Shown here in pieces: positions 31,540-40,800 of a stretch of 64,000 nt of DNA. Made by a program: the position numbers and the translations under genes. Numbering within the stretch: position 1 is the stretch's first letter; each line of letters begins with the position of its first letter. Source of the DNA: JAAXTX01 sp035560715. GTDB taxonomy: Bacteria > Patescibacteriota > Minisyncoccia > Moranbacterales > UBA1568. The DNA lies in NCBI GenBank assembly GCA_035560715.1, contig DATMYW010000034.1, positions 1-64,000 of the forward strand, read 5' to 3'. The notes under the pieces are model-generated. The model saw nothing but the letters and a program-made list of their open reading frames with translations, had not been told where the DNA came from and ran no database searches.

Positions 31540-31568
31540 ACGTCATCGATGAAGCGTGTACTGTCCGG

Positions 31569-33398
31569 TCAGCGGAGACTGGAGGCCGGAACTATCCGTA
31601 CGTAATTGTCGTCCCGATCACCGATGACGATGACCTTTTCGGAATCGATGTCGCCATACAGCCTCCGAAAATCGATGATGTCGTTGACGGAGCCCGAAAG
31701 CTTCAATGATCGGGATTTCCGACCTGCCGAGACGACGAAATAGTCGAACGTTTTCCCCCGTATGTCCTTGACGGAGAAACCGATATTGCAGGTCCCGACG
31801 AACTCAGTGCACACCGCTCCCTTGTCTGACCAAACGACGAGATCGTGCGCACCTGGCAGGGAGTTGAGGTACGCGGCCGCCTCATAGCTTCCGTCTCCCA
31901 TATCCTTCGTGTTAAGGAGATAGCGATCGGGAAGCAGCGGCGAGGCGTAGGCGAAGAAAAACGGACGTATCCGGATCAACGAAACCGTCAGGACGGTGAA
32001 TAGCAGCGCGGCGGTAACGAGTCGGACCGTGTGTTTGGGCCGTTTGACGAGGTGAAGCAGCCGTTCCGCTCCGATGGCCGCTATGACGAACGCGAGGGGA
32101 TAGAGGATGATCTGATACCGGACGGTCGCGACGACTCCGTTCGCCGTCGATGCGGCATAGTAGAGCAGGATGAACAGCGCGAGATATATGACCATGTTCT
32201 TTTCTCGAATCGGCGATCCTTCTCGTCTGGTCGCTGACATGAGGCCGACGATGAAAAGGATCAGAATCAGTGGGTGCATACCGAAGATAAGACTGTATAC
32301 GTCGGCGAGTACGGCGCCGGCGACTGCCATGAGCGGACCCTCCGAGGCGACCCCGATCCCTTTCGGGGAGGAGAGAATCCCTTCGAAATCGAACGGCCGC
32401 ATGCCGAGATACGTATCCGCGAATACGAACAGGATCAGACTGAGAAATATCGACATGAGAATCGTAGCGAGCGCGCGGCGGAACCTGGAAAAAAAGTCGA
32501 ACACGGGTACGAGCATCCTATTGGAGAGGAATAAGGTATCGATCGCGACGAACAGCAGAAGTCCCGCGAAGGCGGGCCACGTCTTCTCGAACGCCTTGCT
32601 ACCGAAGGTTCCTTCGAGAAGGACGTCCGGATGTTTCCAGGTAGCCGGATACAGCGTGTAAAACGTCAGGAGGGACACGGCCGCCAATACGAGGTAGTCC
32701 GTGAATGCCTTCTTAATGTACTCGCGAAGCGGCGGTTTTTCGTCGGAAAAGACGTATTCGAGGAAGGGGAGGGCGAGAAAGAAGACATACAATATGTTGG
32801 CGACGTACTTCGTGAGCAGCGAAAGACCGAGAAAGACGCCTGATGCGATCAGGTACCACGCTTTCGGTTGTTTGCGGTAGGCGAACATCGACAGGAGAGA
32901 CAGAGGAAGGAAAATCCAGAGGAGCGAGTCGGGATTGATAATCATCGCTATGCCGAGAAGAATCGGCGAGAGGCCGATCATGACTGAACTGATGAGCGCG
33001 ACGGTTTTTCCGGCGATGCGTTTGAGAAAAAAATAGAATGCCGGAAGCATAAAAATGCAGAACAGGAATATGGGAAGTCGGAACCAGAAATTGATCCCAT
33101 CTATGTCCGAAAGGACGGCGTCGGTCTTTATTTCGCCACGGACATGCTCGTACACCATCGGATCGTATCTGAGCAGACCGAATCCGGAGAGGAGCGCGAC
33201 CGTGATGCCCGGCTTGTCATTGATGTCGGTCGAATTCCATCGGTGTGCATCGATCGCTGACCAGAATTTTGAAATGCGGCCGTATGTCCAGTACGGCTCG
33301 TCGACGGCAGAATAGGTGCCCAGGCGCGTGAGACCGAGGAATAGGTCGACGCAGATGATGGCGGTCAGAATGACGACGGATCCGTATTTCTTTATCAT
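31569..33398 (-). CDS. PMT_2/ArnT-like membrane glycosyltransferase
   Basis: A 609-residue protein with about 11 membrane helices. The first outer loop has TYSAVDEPYWTYGRISKFW, with the Asp-Glu pair expected at the GT39/ArnT active site, and later TDINDKPGITVALL. PDSLLWIFLPL and LTKYVANILYV match the PMT_2 helix core. The C-terminal 110 residues are a soluble domain with two Cys (VCTEFVGTC). It differs clearly from the five paralogues around it. First gene of a two-gene minus operon. Confidence 0.88.
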   Translation of the reverse strand: MIKKYGSVVILTAIICVDLFLGLTRLGTYSAVDEPYWTYGRISKFWSAIDAHRWNSTDINDKPGITVALLSGFGLLRYDPMVYEHVRGEIKTDAVLSDIDGINFWFRLPIFLFCIFMLPAFYFFLKRIAGKTVALISSVMIGLSPILLGIAMIINPDSLLWIFLPLSLLSMFAYRKQPKAWYLIASGVFLGLSLLTKYVANILYVFFLALPFLEYVFSDEKPPLREYIKKAFTDYLVLAAVSLLTFYTLYPATWKHPDVLLEGTFGSKAFEKTWPAFAGLLLFVAIDTLFLSNRMLVPVFDFFSRFRRALATILMSIFLSLILFVFADTYLGMRPFDFEGILSSPKGIGVASEGPLMAVAGAVLADVYSLIFGMHPLILILFIVGLMSATRREGSPIREKNMVIYLALFILLYYAASTANGVVATVRYQIILYPLAFVIAAIGAERLLHLVKRPKHTVRLVTAALLFTVLTVSLIRIRPFFFAYASPLLPDRYLLNTKDMGDGSYEAAAYLNSLPGAHDLVVWSDKGAVCTEFVGTCNIGFSVKDIRGKTFDYFVVSAGRKSRSLKLSGSVNDIIDFRRLYGDIDSEKVIVIGDRDDNYVRIVPASSLR

Positions 33399-33455
33399 AA
33401 GTTCCGATGAATTGTGCGAGAAGCTTATGGAAATCAGGCGGAGGAATTCAGGGCG

Positions 33456-33484
33456 ATGATAGCACGAATGCAGGTCATTCGCAA
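33456..33484 (-). promoter_or_regulatory. Predicted promoter of the minus-strand PMT pair
   Basis: On the minus strand, TTGCGA (33484-33479), 17-base spacer, TATCAT (33461-33456). Leader about 50 bases to ATG 33398. Confidence 0.5.
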
Positions 33485-33529
33485 CCGTCCGGGATGCGGA
33501 ACGATGCCTCGGATAAGGGTCTGAACCGG

Positions 33530-33558
33530 TTTACAGGGTGTTCGCACCGAGGTATACT
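33530..33558 (+). promoter_or_regulatory. Predicted promoter of the plus-strand PMT array
   Basis: TTTACA (33530-33535), 17-base spacer, TATACT (33553-33558), each one base from consensus. Start near 33565, leader about 55 bases. It is divergent from the minus promoter at 33456. Confidence 0.7.
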
Positions 33559-33619
33559 GTCGTCGTGTCCGACACCGGCCTGGTCACATGTCTTTAGCCA
33601 ATATGATAGCTCACTCGCC

Positions 33620-35383
33620 ATGAAGAAAAACATCATCGGCTGGAGCGGATTCGTGCTGCTCCTCATCATCACGGCCTCGATTTTCGTACGTGCGTACCGG
33701 TTCGACGACTGGCTTTATTTCAAGATGGACCAGTCCAGGGACGCATTCATGATAACCAACGCCGTCGAGAACGGTCCGCAGTACCTGCCGCTCCTGGGCG
33801 CCCGTGCAGGCGCGGTGAAACTCGATCACGGCTTTCTCCGTCTTGGACCTATCTTCTATTACTTCCAGTACCTTTCCGGCGTCATTTTCCACTCAACGCA
33901 GCCGTACGTGTACGCGTATCCCGACCTTTTCTTTTCGGTGCTCGCGATACCGATGCTCTACCTTCTGGTCAGGCGGTTTTTTTCGAAGCGAAATTCGCTG
34001 TTCATCGTGGCGATGTACGCGTTCTCATTCATCATAATCCAGTATTCCCGCTTCGCATGGAATCCGAATTCACTGCAGTTCTTTCAACTCGTCAGTTTTT
34101 ACGGATTGCTGCGATTCCTGAACGAACCCGTTGAAAAGCGGAAGAAGTGGTGGCTCGCGATGTGGGCGACCGGAATGACGATCGGCTCGCAGCTGCATTT
34201 CTTCGGATTTTTCAGTTTGGTGGGTATCTCGGGACTGGTCGTCCTGGCGCATTTCCGGATGTGGGAGAGTCGTCAATGGGCCGCCGTTATGAAGCGTGAC
34301 GTGTTGCGAACGATCTTCCGTCATGTCGGCACCGCGGCACTCGTCTTTTTTGTCTTCTACGCACCGGTTTTTATCAGCGACGTCTACAGGGGTGGTGAGA
34401 ATACGCGCAATTTCTTCGAGGCGATCGGTTCCAAACCCGCTGACAAGCCGCTTAGCCAGAAATTGATCAAGGATATCACCGAAAACGTGAAGTACTACTG
34501 TCTTATCACGACCTCGCAGTGTTATGATGGCGGTGTCAGGAAGCACATTCCTGCCATAGTGGCGACGGCACTTATAATGCTGTCGGGTGTCATGCTGGTC
34601 ATCCGTGGCCTTCTGAGTAGGACACTCGATCGATCAAAGCGAGATTTTCTGTTTCTGCTTGTCGCCTGGGTGACCGTCTTTACGGTCCTGACGATTCCGG
34701 TATCGTTTCAGTTGCGGCCGAGGTTCTTTATCGTCGTCTTCGCGATTCCGTTCATTTCGGTCGCCCTCCTGTTCGAATATCTAGAGGAAAAAGTGAAACC
34801 GGGACAGGCGCTCGCGTTCGCGTTTCTGGTGACGGCCGGAATCATCGCATGGAATACGACTGGCACGTATGCCTGGTTCAGGGAGCAGGCGGAGTCCCAG
34901 AATCACGCATTCGACGTGCAGCGGACGCTTATTCTCAAGGTCAAGGACGGCGTTACGCTCGGTGAACTGCAGGGAGTCACCGATTGGATGTATGAGAGGC
35001 ATCGTTCCGGAGCGGCGCTGTATTACTATGTGAAACCGGAGCATGTCAGGCCTGTCGATTATCTTCTGTATCTCAAGCATGATTCCGAACTCCGTTACGC
35101 CACCATGTCGGAGAAGAGCGAACCCGAAGCACAGTTTTTCGCGATTACCCCGGCTGACAGCGGCATCGATGCCGCACGCAAGAAATTCGGAGATTCCCTG
35201 ACGGTCGTCGATTCGGCCCAGTTCGGACAGTTGGTCGTTTCCGAACTCGATTATCCGGGCCGTTCGGCGACCGGAGATCGCCGATTCAACCGGACCGATG
35301 GGAAGTCGGACCGCGTGTTCTGGAAAGACGTATTCGGAGTGACCGACACTGACAGCGCCATACGGATAGATGCCTCGGAGTGA
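33620..35383 (+). CDS. PMT/GT-C membrane glycosyltransferase (array member 2)
   Basis: A 587-residue paralogue of the 29797 protein: RFDDWLYFKMDQSRDAFM, LRLGPIFYYFQYLSGVIF, AYPDLFFSVLAIPMLYLL and YSRFAWNPNSLQFFQL. About 11 membrane helices and a longer C-terminal soluble region (about 440-587). ATG 33620 was chosen because the N-terminal membrane helix begins there and it follows the predicted promoter; the upstream frame is unrelated. It overlaps the next gene as GTGA. Confidence 0.85.
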   Translation: MKKNIIGWSGFVLLLIITASIFVRAYRFDDWLYFKMDQSRDAFMITNAVENGPQYLPLLGARAGAVKLDHGFLRLGPIFYYFQYLSGVIFHSTQPYVYAYPDLFFSVLAIPMLYLLVRRFFSKRNSLFIVAMYAFSFIIIQYSRFAWNPNSLQFFQLVSFYGLLRFLNEPVEKRKKWWLAMWATGMTIGSQLHFFGFFSLVGISGLVVLAHFRMWESRQWAAVMKRDVLRTIFRHVGTAALVFFVFYAPVFISDVYRGGENTRNFFEAIGSKPADKPLSQKLIKDITENVKYYCLITTSQCYDGGVRKHIPAIVATALIMLSGVMLVIRGLLSRTLDRSKRDFLFLLVAWVTVFTVLTIPVSFQLRPRFFIVVFAIPFISVALLFEYLEEKVKPGQALAFAFLVTAGIIAWNTTGTYAWFREQAESQNHAFDVQRTLILKVKDGVTLGELQGVTDWMYERHRSGAALYYYVKPEHVRPVDYLLYLKHDSELRYATMSEKSEPEAQFFAITPADSGIDAARKKFGDSLTVVDSAQFGQLVVSELDYPGRSATGDRRFNRTDGKSDRVFWKDVFGVTDTDSAIRIDASE

Positions 35384-37590
35384 TCGTAATCGGACGAAAA
35401 TTCATCTTATTCAATCACATGCGGGAGCTGATACGGAAAAGCGGCAGTTACCTAAGAAGGCATCACATACTCGCCGCTTTCGTGGCGTATGCCGCCTTGG
35501 CGCTTGTCTTTACGTACCCGTTGGTCTTCAACCTGACATCGGTGATTCCGAAGGGAGGGCGGGACTCATTCCTGGTGATCGCGACTATAGAGCGGCTGTC
35601 GGATATCGTGAGGGAGCAGGGGTGGCGAAACGGTTTCATCACCCTTGCGAAGACATACCAGTTGAACAGTTATCTTCCTTATGTCGTCATCGGACAGTTC
35701 ACGACCGCATACGGAGCGAATAACATCCTGTTTCTCGGGAGTTTCCTATTTTCTGCGATCGGGGCGTACATGCTTGCGTATCACCTTACGAAAAGCGGTC
35801 CCGGATCGTTTTTGGCAGGTCTCATTTTCGCGTTCTCCCCGTTTCATACCTATCAGTCGACGGCCATCCATGTCGGATCGATGCATCAGGAGCTGTTGCC
35901 ATTTTTCGCGTTGTACCTGATGCGCTTTTTCGAGGGTTTCCGATTCAGGCACTTTGCCATCGTTTCCGTACTGGCCGCGCTTATCGCGCTGACCGAACAT
36001 CAGTTGCTCGCGTTCACGGTGATCTTCACGGCTGGATTTCTCGCGTATGCCGTCGTCACAAACAGGCGTGTCATCAGGGACAAGAGATTCTGGGCGTATT
36101 TTTCGGTTTCCGGCGCGCTGCTCTTCGTCTTTGCTCTCGTCCTGTTCAAACCGCTGCTTTCCGTGACATTTTCCGGAAACAATTATCTCGATCCCGGCAT
36201 CAAGAGTGTACGGAATCTGTCAGCGTACGCGGTCGATACGGTCCTCCCTCCGCAGTTTCACGGCATCTGGCCGGGGCTCAACGAATTCCTGCAGGAAAAT
36301 GTCTTCCATACGTCGCACAAAGGGGATTCGTACTATGTCGGTCCGACGGTCTTCCTACTGATCGGATATGTCCTGTTCCGTCTGTTCGGGTCGCGTCGTT
36401 TAGCTTCTGATGATGGCGGAATGCTCCGTTTTTGGATTATCGTGACTCTCGGTTTTCTCGTATTGTCGTTCGGTCCGACGATGAGCCTGTATCGCTGGAC
36501 GATCCCTCTTCCGTATTTCGTTATTTATAAACTCGTCCCGTTTTACTCGAATATCAGGACCGTCGGACGTTTTCTGGTATTCGCGATCCTGGGTGCCTCC
36601 GTTCTTTCCGCGTATGCCGTGGCCGATATCCGCCGGCGAAATGTATCGAAGAACGTCGCCCGTGTCGCGATGGTGTGCGCATGCGCACTGGTTCTTGTCG
36701 AATATTGGATCGCCCCGATCCGTACGACCGTTTTTACGCATTCACCGTTCTATGACCGAATCGCGGAAGACGGAGGGACATACAGACTGCTTGAGATTCC
36801 GGGCAGCACGAACGATGTCTTTTTCAACTACGAATGGATCACCAGGAACGTCCATCACAAGGAATTGCTCAACGGAATGCCGATGGCACGTGAGATCGAC
36901 GGTCAGTTCGACTTCCAAAAGAATACGCCAGTGGTTCGCGAACTGCTCTACTCGATCCCGAAGGGGAGCGACCCGCTGGGAAAGAGCCAGAACGATATTC
37001 TCCGGGGTTTCGAATGGGTGCAGGCTCCGGATATTCTCAATTATGCGGGCGTCGGATTCGTGACGGTAAGCAAGGAGTACACGTCCGCGGAAGTGCGGGA
37101 CACCGTCGAGCGATTCATGAGAGCATACGTTCCTTCCGCGGAGCGGATTGAGGACGAATTCCTGATCGCATATGCGATACCGAGACTGGATCCGATGGGA
37201 ATCTATGCCGTGTTCCGGATCGATGGCGGGGGATTTTCCGATGTCTTTCCCGCTACCGACGGTTCCATGCGACGGGAAATCGGCGACGGCGCACGACTGA
37301 ACGTCGTAAACATGGAGTCGGTACCCAAGCGGGTAAAGATCGTCGTCAGCGCCCAATCGGTCAGTGATATCGGCTTCGACGTCACGACTGATGGGATTGC
37401 GGGTACAAGACGGAATCAGGTAAGTCCTGATGCGGGGGAGTATCTTTTTGAGACGACGCTCCTTCCCGGAAACAATGAGCTCGTCTTCCATGTGACGGAT
37501 CGGAACGGGAATCCCGTGGCCGTCCGAGAGAAAAAGAAGGATCGTTTCAGGGCACTTATCGTCAGTGCCGTTTCGATCGTGACGGAATAA
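35380..37590 (+). CDS. Large polytopic membrane protein in PMT array, GT-C-like
   Basis: A 736-residue protein with about 12 membrane helices (to about residue 430) and a large soluble C-terminus. The first outer loop has IPKGGRDSFLVIATIERL and later FHTYQSTAIHVGSMHQELLPFFALYL, FGPTMSLYRW and FYSNIRTVGRFLVFAIL. The architecture resembles YfhO-like or GT-C membrane enzymes but lacks the DQSRDA motif of its neighbours. GTG 35380 overlaps the previous stop (GTGA); ATG 35419 is a plausible alternative. Probably translated together with the array members. Confidence 0.7.
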   Translation: MIVIGRKFILFNHMRELIRKSGSYLRRHHILAAFVAYAALALVFTYPLVFNLTSVIPKGGRDSFLVIATIERLSDIVREQGWRNGFITLAKTYQLNSYLPYVVIGQFTTAYGANNILFLGSFLFSAIGAYMLAYHLTKSGPGSFLAGLIFAFSPFHTYQSTAIHVGSMHQELLPFFALYLMRFFEGFRFRHFAIVSVLAALIALTEHQLLAFTVIFTAGFLAYAVVTNRRVIRDKRFWAYFSVSGALLFVFALVLFKPLLSVTFSGNNYLDPGIKSVRNLSAYAVDTVLPPQFHGIWPGLNEFLQENVFHTSHKGDSYYVGPTVFLLIGYVLFRLFGSRRLASDDGGMLRFWIIVTLGFLVLSFGPTMSLYRWTIPLPYFVIYKLVPFYSNIRTVGRFLVFAILGASVLSAYAVADIRRRNVSKNVARVAMVCACALVLVEYWIAPIRTTVFTHSPFYDRIAEDGGTYRLLEIPGSTNDVFFNYEWITRNVHHKELLNGMPMAREIDGQFDFQKNTPVVRELLYSIPKGSDPLGKSQNDILRGFEWVQAPDILNYAGVGFVTVSKEYTSAEVRDTVERFMRAYVPSAERIEDEFLIAYAIPRLDPMGIYAVFRIDGGGFSDVFPATDGSMRREIGDGARLNVVNMESVPKRVKIVVSAQSVSDIGFDVTTDGIAGTRRNQVSPDAGEYLFETTLLPGNNELVFHVTDRNGNPVAVREKKKDRFRALIVSAVSIVTE

Positions 37591-37599
37591 CAGAAACGT

Positions 37600-39213
37600 A
37601 TGCGTTTACGGTTCCCGCCGATGAAGTTGAGGTCCGGGGAAGGGATGGCGCTTGCCGCGACTTTGGCGGCAGGCGTTTTCCTACGAGCATACCGCTTTCA
37701 TGACTGGTTGCACTTCGGTTCCGACCAGTCGCGGGATGCCGTTATCGCGTCGGGCGCCGCGTCAGGGAATATCCCGTGGCCGTTGCTCGGTCCGGAGGCG
37801 GCACATACGGGTTTTCATCTCGGACCCGCCTACTATTACTTCCAGATCGTATCAGCGAAACTGTTCGGTCGCGCTCCGGAGGTGTTCGCATATCCCGACC
37901 TGCTGTTTTCGGTTCTTTCGATCCCGCTCCTCTATGTGCTGCTCGCAAGGTTTGTACGACGTCCCATCGCGCTGTCACTCACGTTCGTATACGCCGTTTC
38001 CTCCTACTCTGTTTACTACTCGAGATTCGCGTGGAATACGAACCCGATCCCATTCTTTTCGATGCTGTTCATCCTGTCTCTGTCGGAAATCCTGCATTTC
38101 GGCGGTCGATCGCGATGGATGTGGGTCATTTTGCTCGGAATATCCGTCGGGATCGGTGTGCAGCTGCACACGATGCTGCTGACGCTTTTCCCGATCGTCA
38201 CGATCATGACCGCCGCCGTTGGCCTGCGATACGATTTTCGGGCCTGGAACCGCTGGCTTGCCGTACTGGCGATCGCGTTGTGTCTCAATGGGCCGCAGAT
38301 CGTTGACGGCTTCGCTACGGGCTTCGCGAATACGCGTCAGTTCCTCTCCGTTTCTTCCGATAAGTCCGGCAGCGGGGCCTCTCGGCTGGTCCGGAATCTG
38401 GAAAACGCGGTGCTGTGTCATGCGGAGGCGAATGCGGTCATGCTTTCGGCGGTCGGAGAGAACGACAAATGCTCTTACATATCGCTGTGGAAGCATCCGT
38501 CGGTGTCCATGGCCAGGCTCGGCCGGAGACAGTTCGTTACAAGGAGTCTGGGGTACGTTCTCAGTATGGCGTTTTCCGTCGCCGGGTACTGGTCGCTCGC
38601 GAGGCAATTCCGAAATGAGTCCGATCGACGGAAAAAGATTCTGCTCGGTATCGTGCTCCTGTACGTCGTTCTCACTTTCGTGTTGTCGGTACCCGTTCTC
38701 TTCGATGCCCCGCTTCGGTACTTCCTGCATACGATATTCGTCCCGTTCCTGTTCGTCGCTCTGATGATCGAGCGGTATGGAACATCCGCTCGGGGACATC
38801 TCATTTCGGCCACCCTCGGTATCGCCGCGGTACTCGTGACGACGAACCTATATGCACTCGGCTCGCAGGCGTCCCATCTCGCCGGCATGACCAGGGGAGA
38901 CGATGGATTCGCGGTCCTCGATCAGGTTGAGTCTCTGGTACAGTTCGCCGTCAGCTCCTCGTCCGGCAATGAAGGGTACCTTCTCGGACGTCATACCTAT
39001 TTCTCCGCGTACGCATCCCCACTTGCCTACGTGGCTTCTCTTCGCGGGTACGTCCTTCGCCGGGCGGAATCGATCGATGATGTCCCCACCGGTGCGGACG
39101 TATTCTATCTCTGGCGCCCCACTCCTCCGGATACGGAAAAAAGGTTCGACGGACGCGCGGTGGAGCGATCCGTCACGATCGGGAATCTCGAGTTTTACAT
39201 GGTGAGAAAATAG
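37600..39213 (+). CDS. PMT/GT-C membrane glycosyltransferase (array member 3)
   Basis: A 537-residue paralogue: YRFHDWLHFGSDQSRDAVI, LGPAYYYFQIVSAKLFG, AYPDLLFSVLSIPLLYVLL and YYSRFAWNTNPIPFFSML. About 11 membrane helices and a short soluble C-terminus (about 425-537). The candidate catalytic Asp lies in SDQSRD in the first outer loop. The gene starts nine bases after the 35380 gene and ends three bases before the next, so the array is one operon. Confidence 0.88.
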   Translation: MRLRFPPMKLRSGEGMALAATLAAGVFLRAYRFHDWLHFGSDQSRDAVIASGAASGNIPWPLLGPEAAHTGFHLGPAYYYFQIVSAKLFGRAPEVFAYPDLLFSVLSIPLLYVLLARFVRRPIALSLTFVYAVSSYSVYYSRFAWNTNPIPFFSMLFILSLSEILHFGGRSRWMWVILLGISVGIGVQLHTMLLTLFPIVTIMTAAVGLRYDFRAWNRWLAVLAIALCLNGPQIVDGFATGFANTRQFLSVSSDKSGSGASRLVRNLENAVLCHAEANAVMLSAVGENDKCSYISLWKHPSVSMARLGRRQFVTRSLGYVLSMAFSVAGYWSLARQFRNESDRRKKILLGIVLLYVVLTFVLSVPVLFDAPLRYFLHTIFVPFLFVALMIERYGTSARGHLISATLGIAAVLVTTNLYALGSQASHLAGMTRGDDGFAVLDQVESLVQFAVSSSSGNEGYLLGRHTYFSAYASPLAYVASLRGYVLRRAESIDDVPTGADVFYLWRPTPPDTEKRFDGRAVERSVTIGNLEFYMVRK

Positions 39214-39216
39214 CCT

Positions 39217-40800
39217 ATGCACGCAATTCTCCGACGAATCGGAATCAAGAAAGCGGTGATCATTTCACTTGCGATCATCACGGTGCTCGGCCTGTCGATT
39301 CGGACGTATCGCTTTCACGATTGGCTCAGGTTCAATGCTGACCAATCCCGTGACGCCGGTATCGTGAGTGATGTCCTCGACGGGAAGATCGCGCTTCCGC
39401 TGTACGGTCCGAAGGCCGGAGGGACGGAGTTCCGACTCGGTCCGGCTTTCTATCACTTTGAGATCTTTTCCGCTTGGTTGTTCGGCAACCGGCCGGACGT
39501 GATGGCGTATCCCGACCTGTTTTTCTCGATCCTGACGATTCCGCTCCTCTATATCTACCTTCGCAGGCGGTTCGGGATGCGGATATCGTTGTCGCTTACG
39601 TTTTTGTATGCGGTTTCCTTCTATACGGTCAAATATTCGCGATTCGCATGGAATCCGAACTCGCTTCCGTTCTGGTCGCTGTCGTTTTTGCTCGGATTTC
39701 AGAAACTGTCCGAGGGAGCGCCGTCCGGCGGGAAACGATGGTGGTTCTGGCCAGCAGTGACGGGTGTCGCGCTCGGCGTGGTGGTCCAGCTTCATACCCT
39801 GGCACTGGTCGCGTTTCCCACGATGGCCGTCCTGTCGTTCGCCTACCTGGCGCTTATTCGGAAACGGGATATACGGAAGCCGCTCGCCGTGGTATTCCTG
39901 ATCGCTGTCGCCTGGAATGCCACTCAGGCATACGGGGAATTCCGGACCGGCGGTGAGAATACGCGCGCGTTCATGAGCGGAGTCGGTACGAAGGAGAAGA
40001 AAGGGAGCGGCATGGCGCGCAACGCCATTAAGGAGGCGGTCTGCTATACGGATGCGAACGTCTACGTGCTTTCTTCCCGAGACCGTTCCGATACGTGCGA
40101 GATCAAGGGTATCACGAAGGGATCCGGTGCGGTCGTATCCTTGCTTGGGCTTATTTTCATGATCGGCGGAATCGCACACTCGATACGTTCCGTGCTGAGA
40201 GAGCGGGACGAGCGGCGCGCATTCTTCACGCTCCAATTCCTGTCCGTCATGACGCTGTTCGCGCTCACGCTGCTTCCGCTTGCCAACGAGATATCGATGC
40301 GCTTCTTCCTCGTCATGACGTTCATGCCGTTCGTCTTCCTGGGCATGTGGATCGAATTCCTCGCGGAGCGCTTGCCGAAGCCTGCGGCGATGATCATATC
40401 CGGCATCGTCATCGTGTCGCTCGTCATGATGAACGCCGTCTCGATCGGACGTTCGTTCGTCGAATATGCCGGATACGCGACCCTGTCGGGAGGTGGGATG
40501 GATAACGTGACACTGAAGGAAGTGGAACAAGCGTCGGCCTTTATCGTCGCGAATGCGGGGGATTCGGATTCCGCGTATCTCGTCGGCGATGCGAAATATC
40601 TTTTCAAGGCACAGAAGTCCATCGACTATCTGACCAGGCGGGTCGGCATCCGCGTCTTACAGCCCGGGAAAAAAACGACCGAAGGCGTTCCGGTCTTTCT
40701 GGTCGACAACAGCGACAAGGCCGATGAGATCCTGGCCGCCGGCCACGTCGAGGCGTACGGCGTACTCGGTCGATTCACGATATTCAAACGCGAACTATGA
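39217..40800 (+). CDS. PMT/GT-C membrane glycosyltransferase (array member 4)
   Basis: A 527-residue paralogue: YRFHDWLRFNADQSRDAGI, LGPAFYHFEIFSAWLFG, AYPDLFFSILTIPLLYIYL and YSRFAWNPNSLPFWSLSF. About 11 membrane helices with a C-terminal soluble part of about 100 residues. The pair of Cys in CYTDANVYVLSSRDRSDTC (about 270-290) has counterparts in members 2, 3 and 5 (for example CHAEANAVML then KC in member 3), possibly an extracellular disulfide. Stop overlaps the next start (ATGA). Confidence 0.88.
   Translation: MHAILRRIGIKKAVIISLAIITVLGLSIRTYRFHDWLRFNADQSRDAGIVSDVLDGKIALPLYGPKAGGTEFRLGPAFYHFEIFSAWLFGNRPDVMAYPDLFFSILTIPLLYIYLRRRFGMRISLSLTFLYAVSFYTVKYSRFAWNPNSLPFWSLSFLLGFQKLSEGAPSGGKRWWFWPAVTGVALGVVVQLHTLALVAFPTMAVLSFAYLALIRKRDIRKPLAVVFLIAVAWNATQAYGEFRTGGENTRAFMSGVGTKEKKGSGMARNAIKEAVCYTDANVYVLSSRDRSDTCEIKGITKGSGAVVSLLGLIFMIGGIAHSIRSVLRERDERRAFFTLQFLSVMTLFALTLLPLANEISMRFFLVMTFMPFVFLGMWIEFLAERLPKPAAMIISGIVIVSLVMMNAVSIGRSFVEYAGYATLSGGGMDNVTLKEVEQASAFIVANAGDSDSAYLVGDAKYLFKAQKSIDYLTRRVGIRVLQPGKKTTEGVPVFLVDNSDKADEILAAGHVEAYGVLGRFTIFKREL

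Noticed and set aside
39265..40530. 421-codon ORF antisense to the fourth PMT paralogue
   Set aside because: The plus-strand protein shows conserved motifs shared with four neighbours; the antisense one is extremely charged and without motifs.
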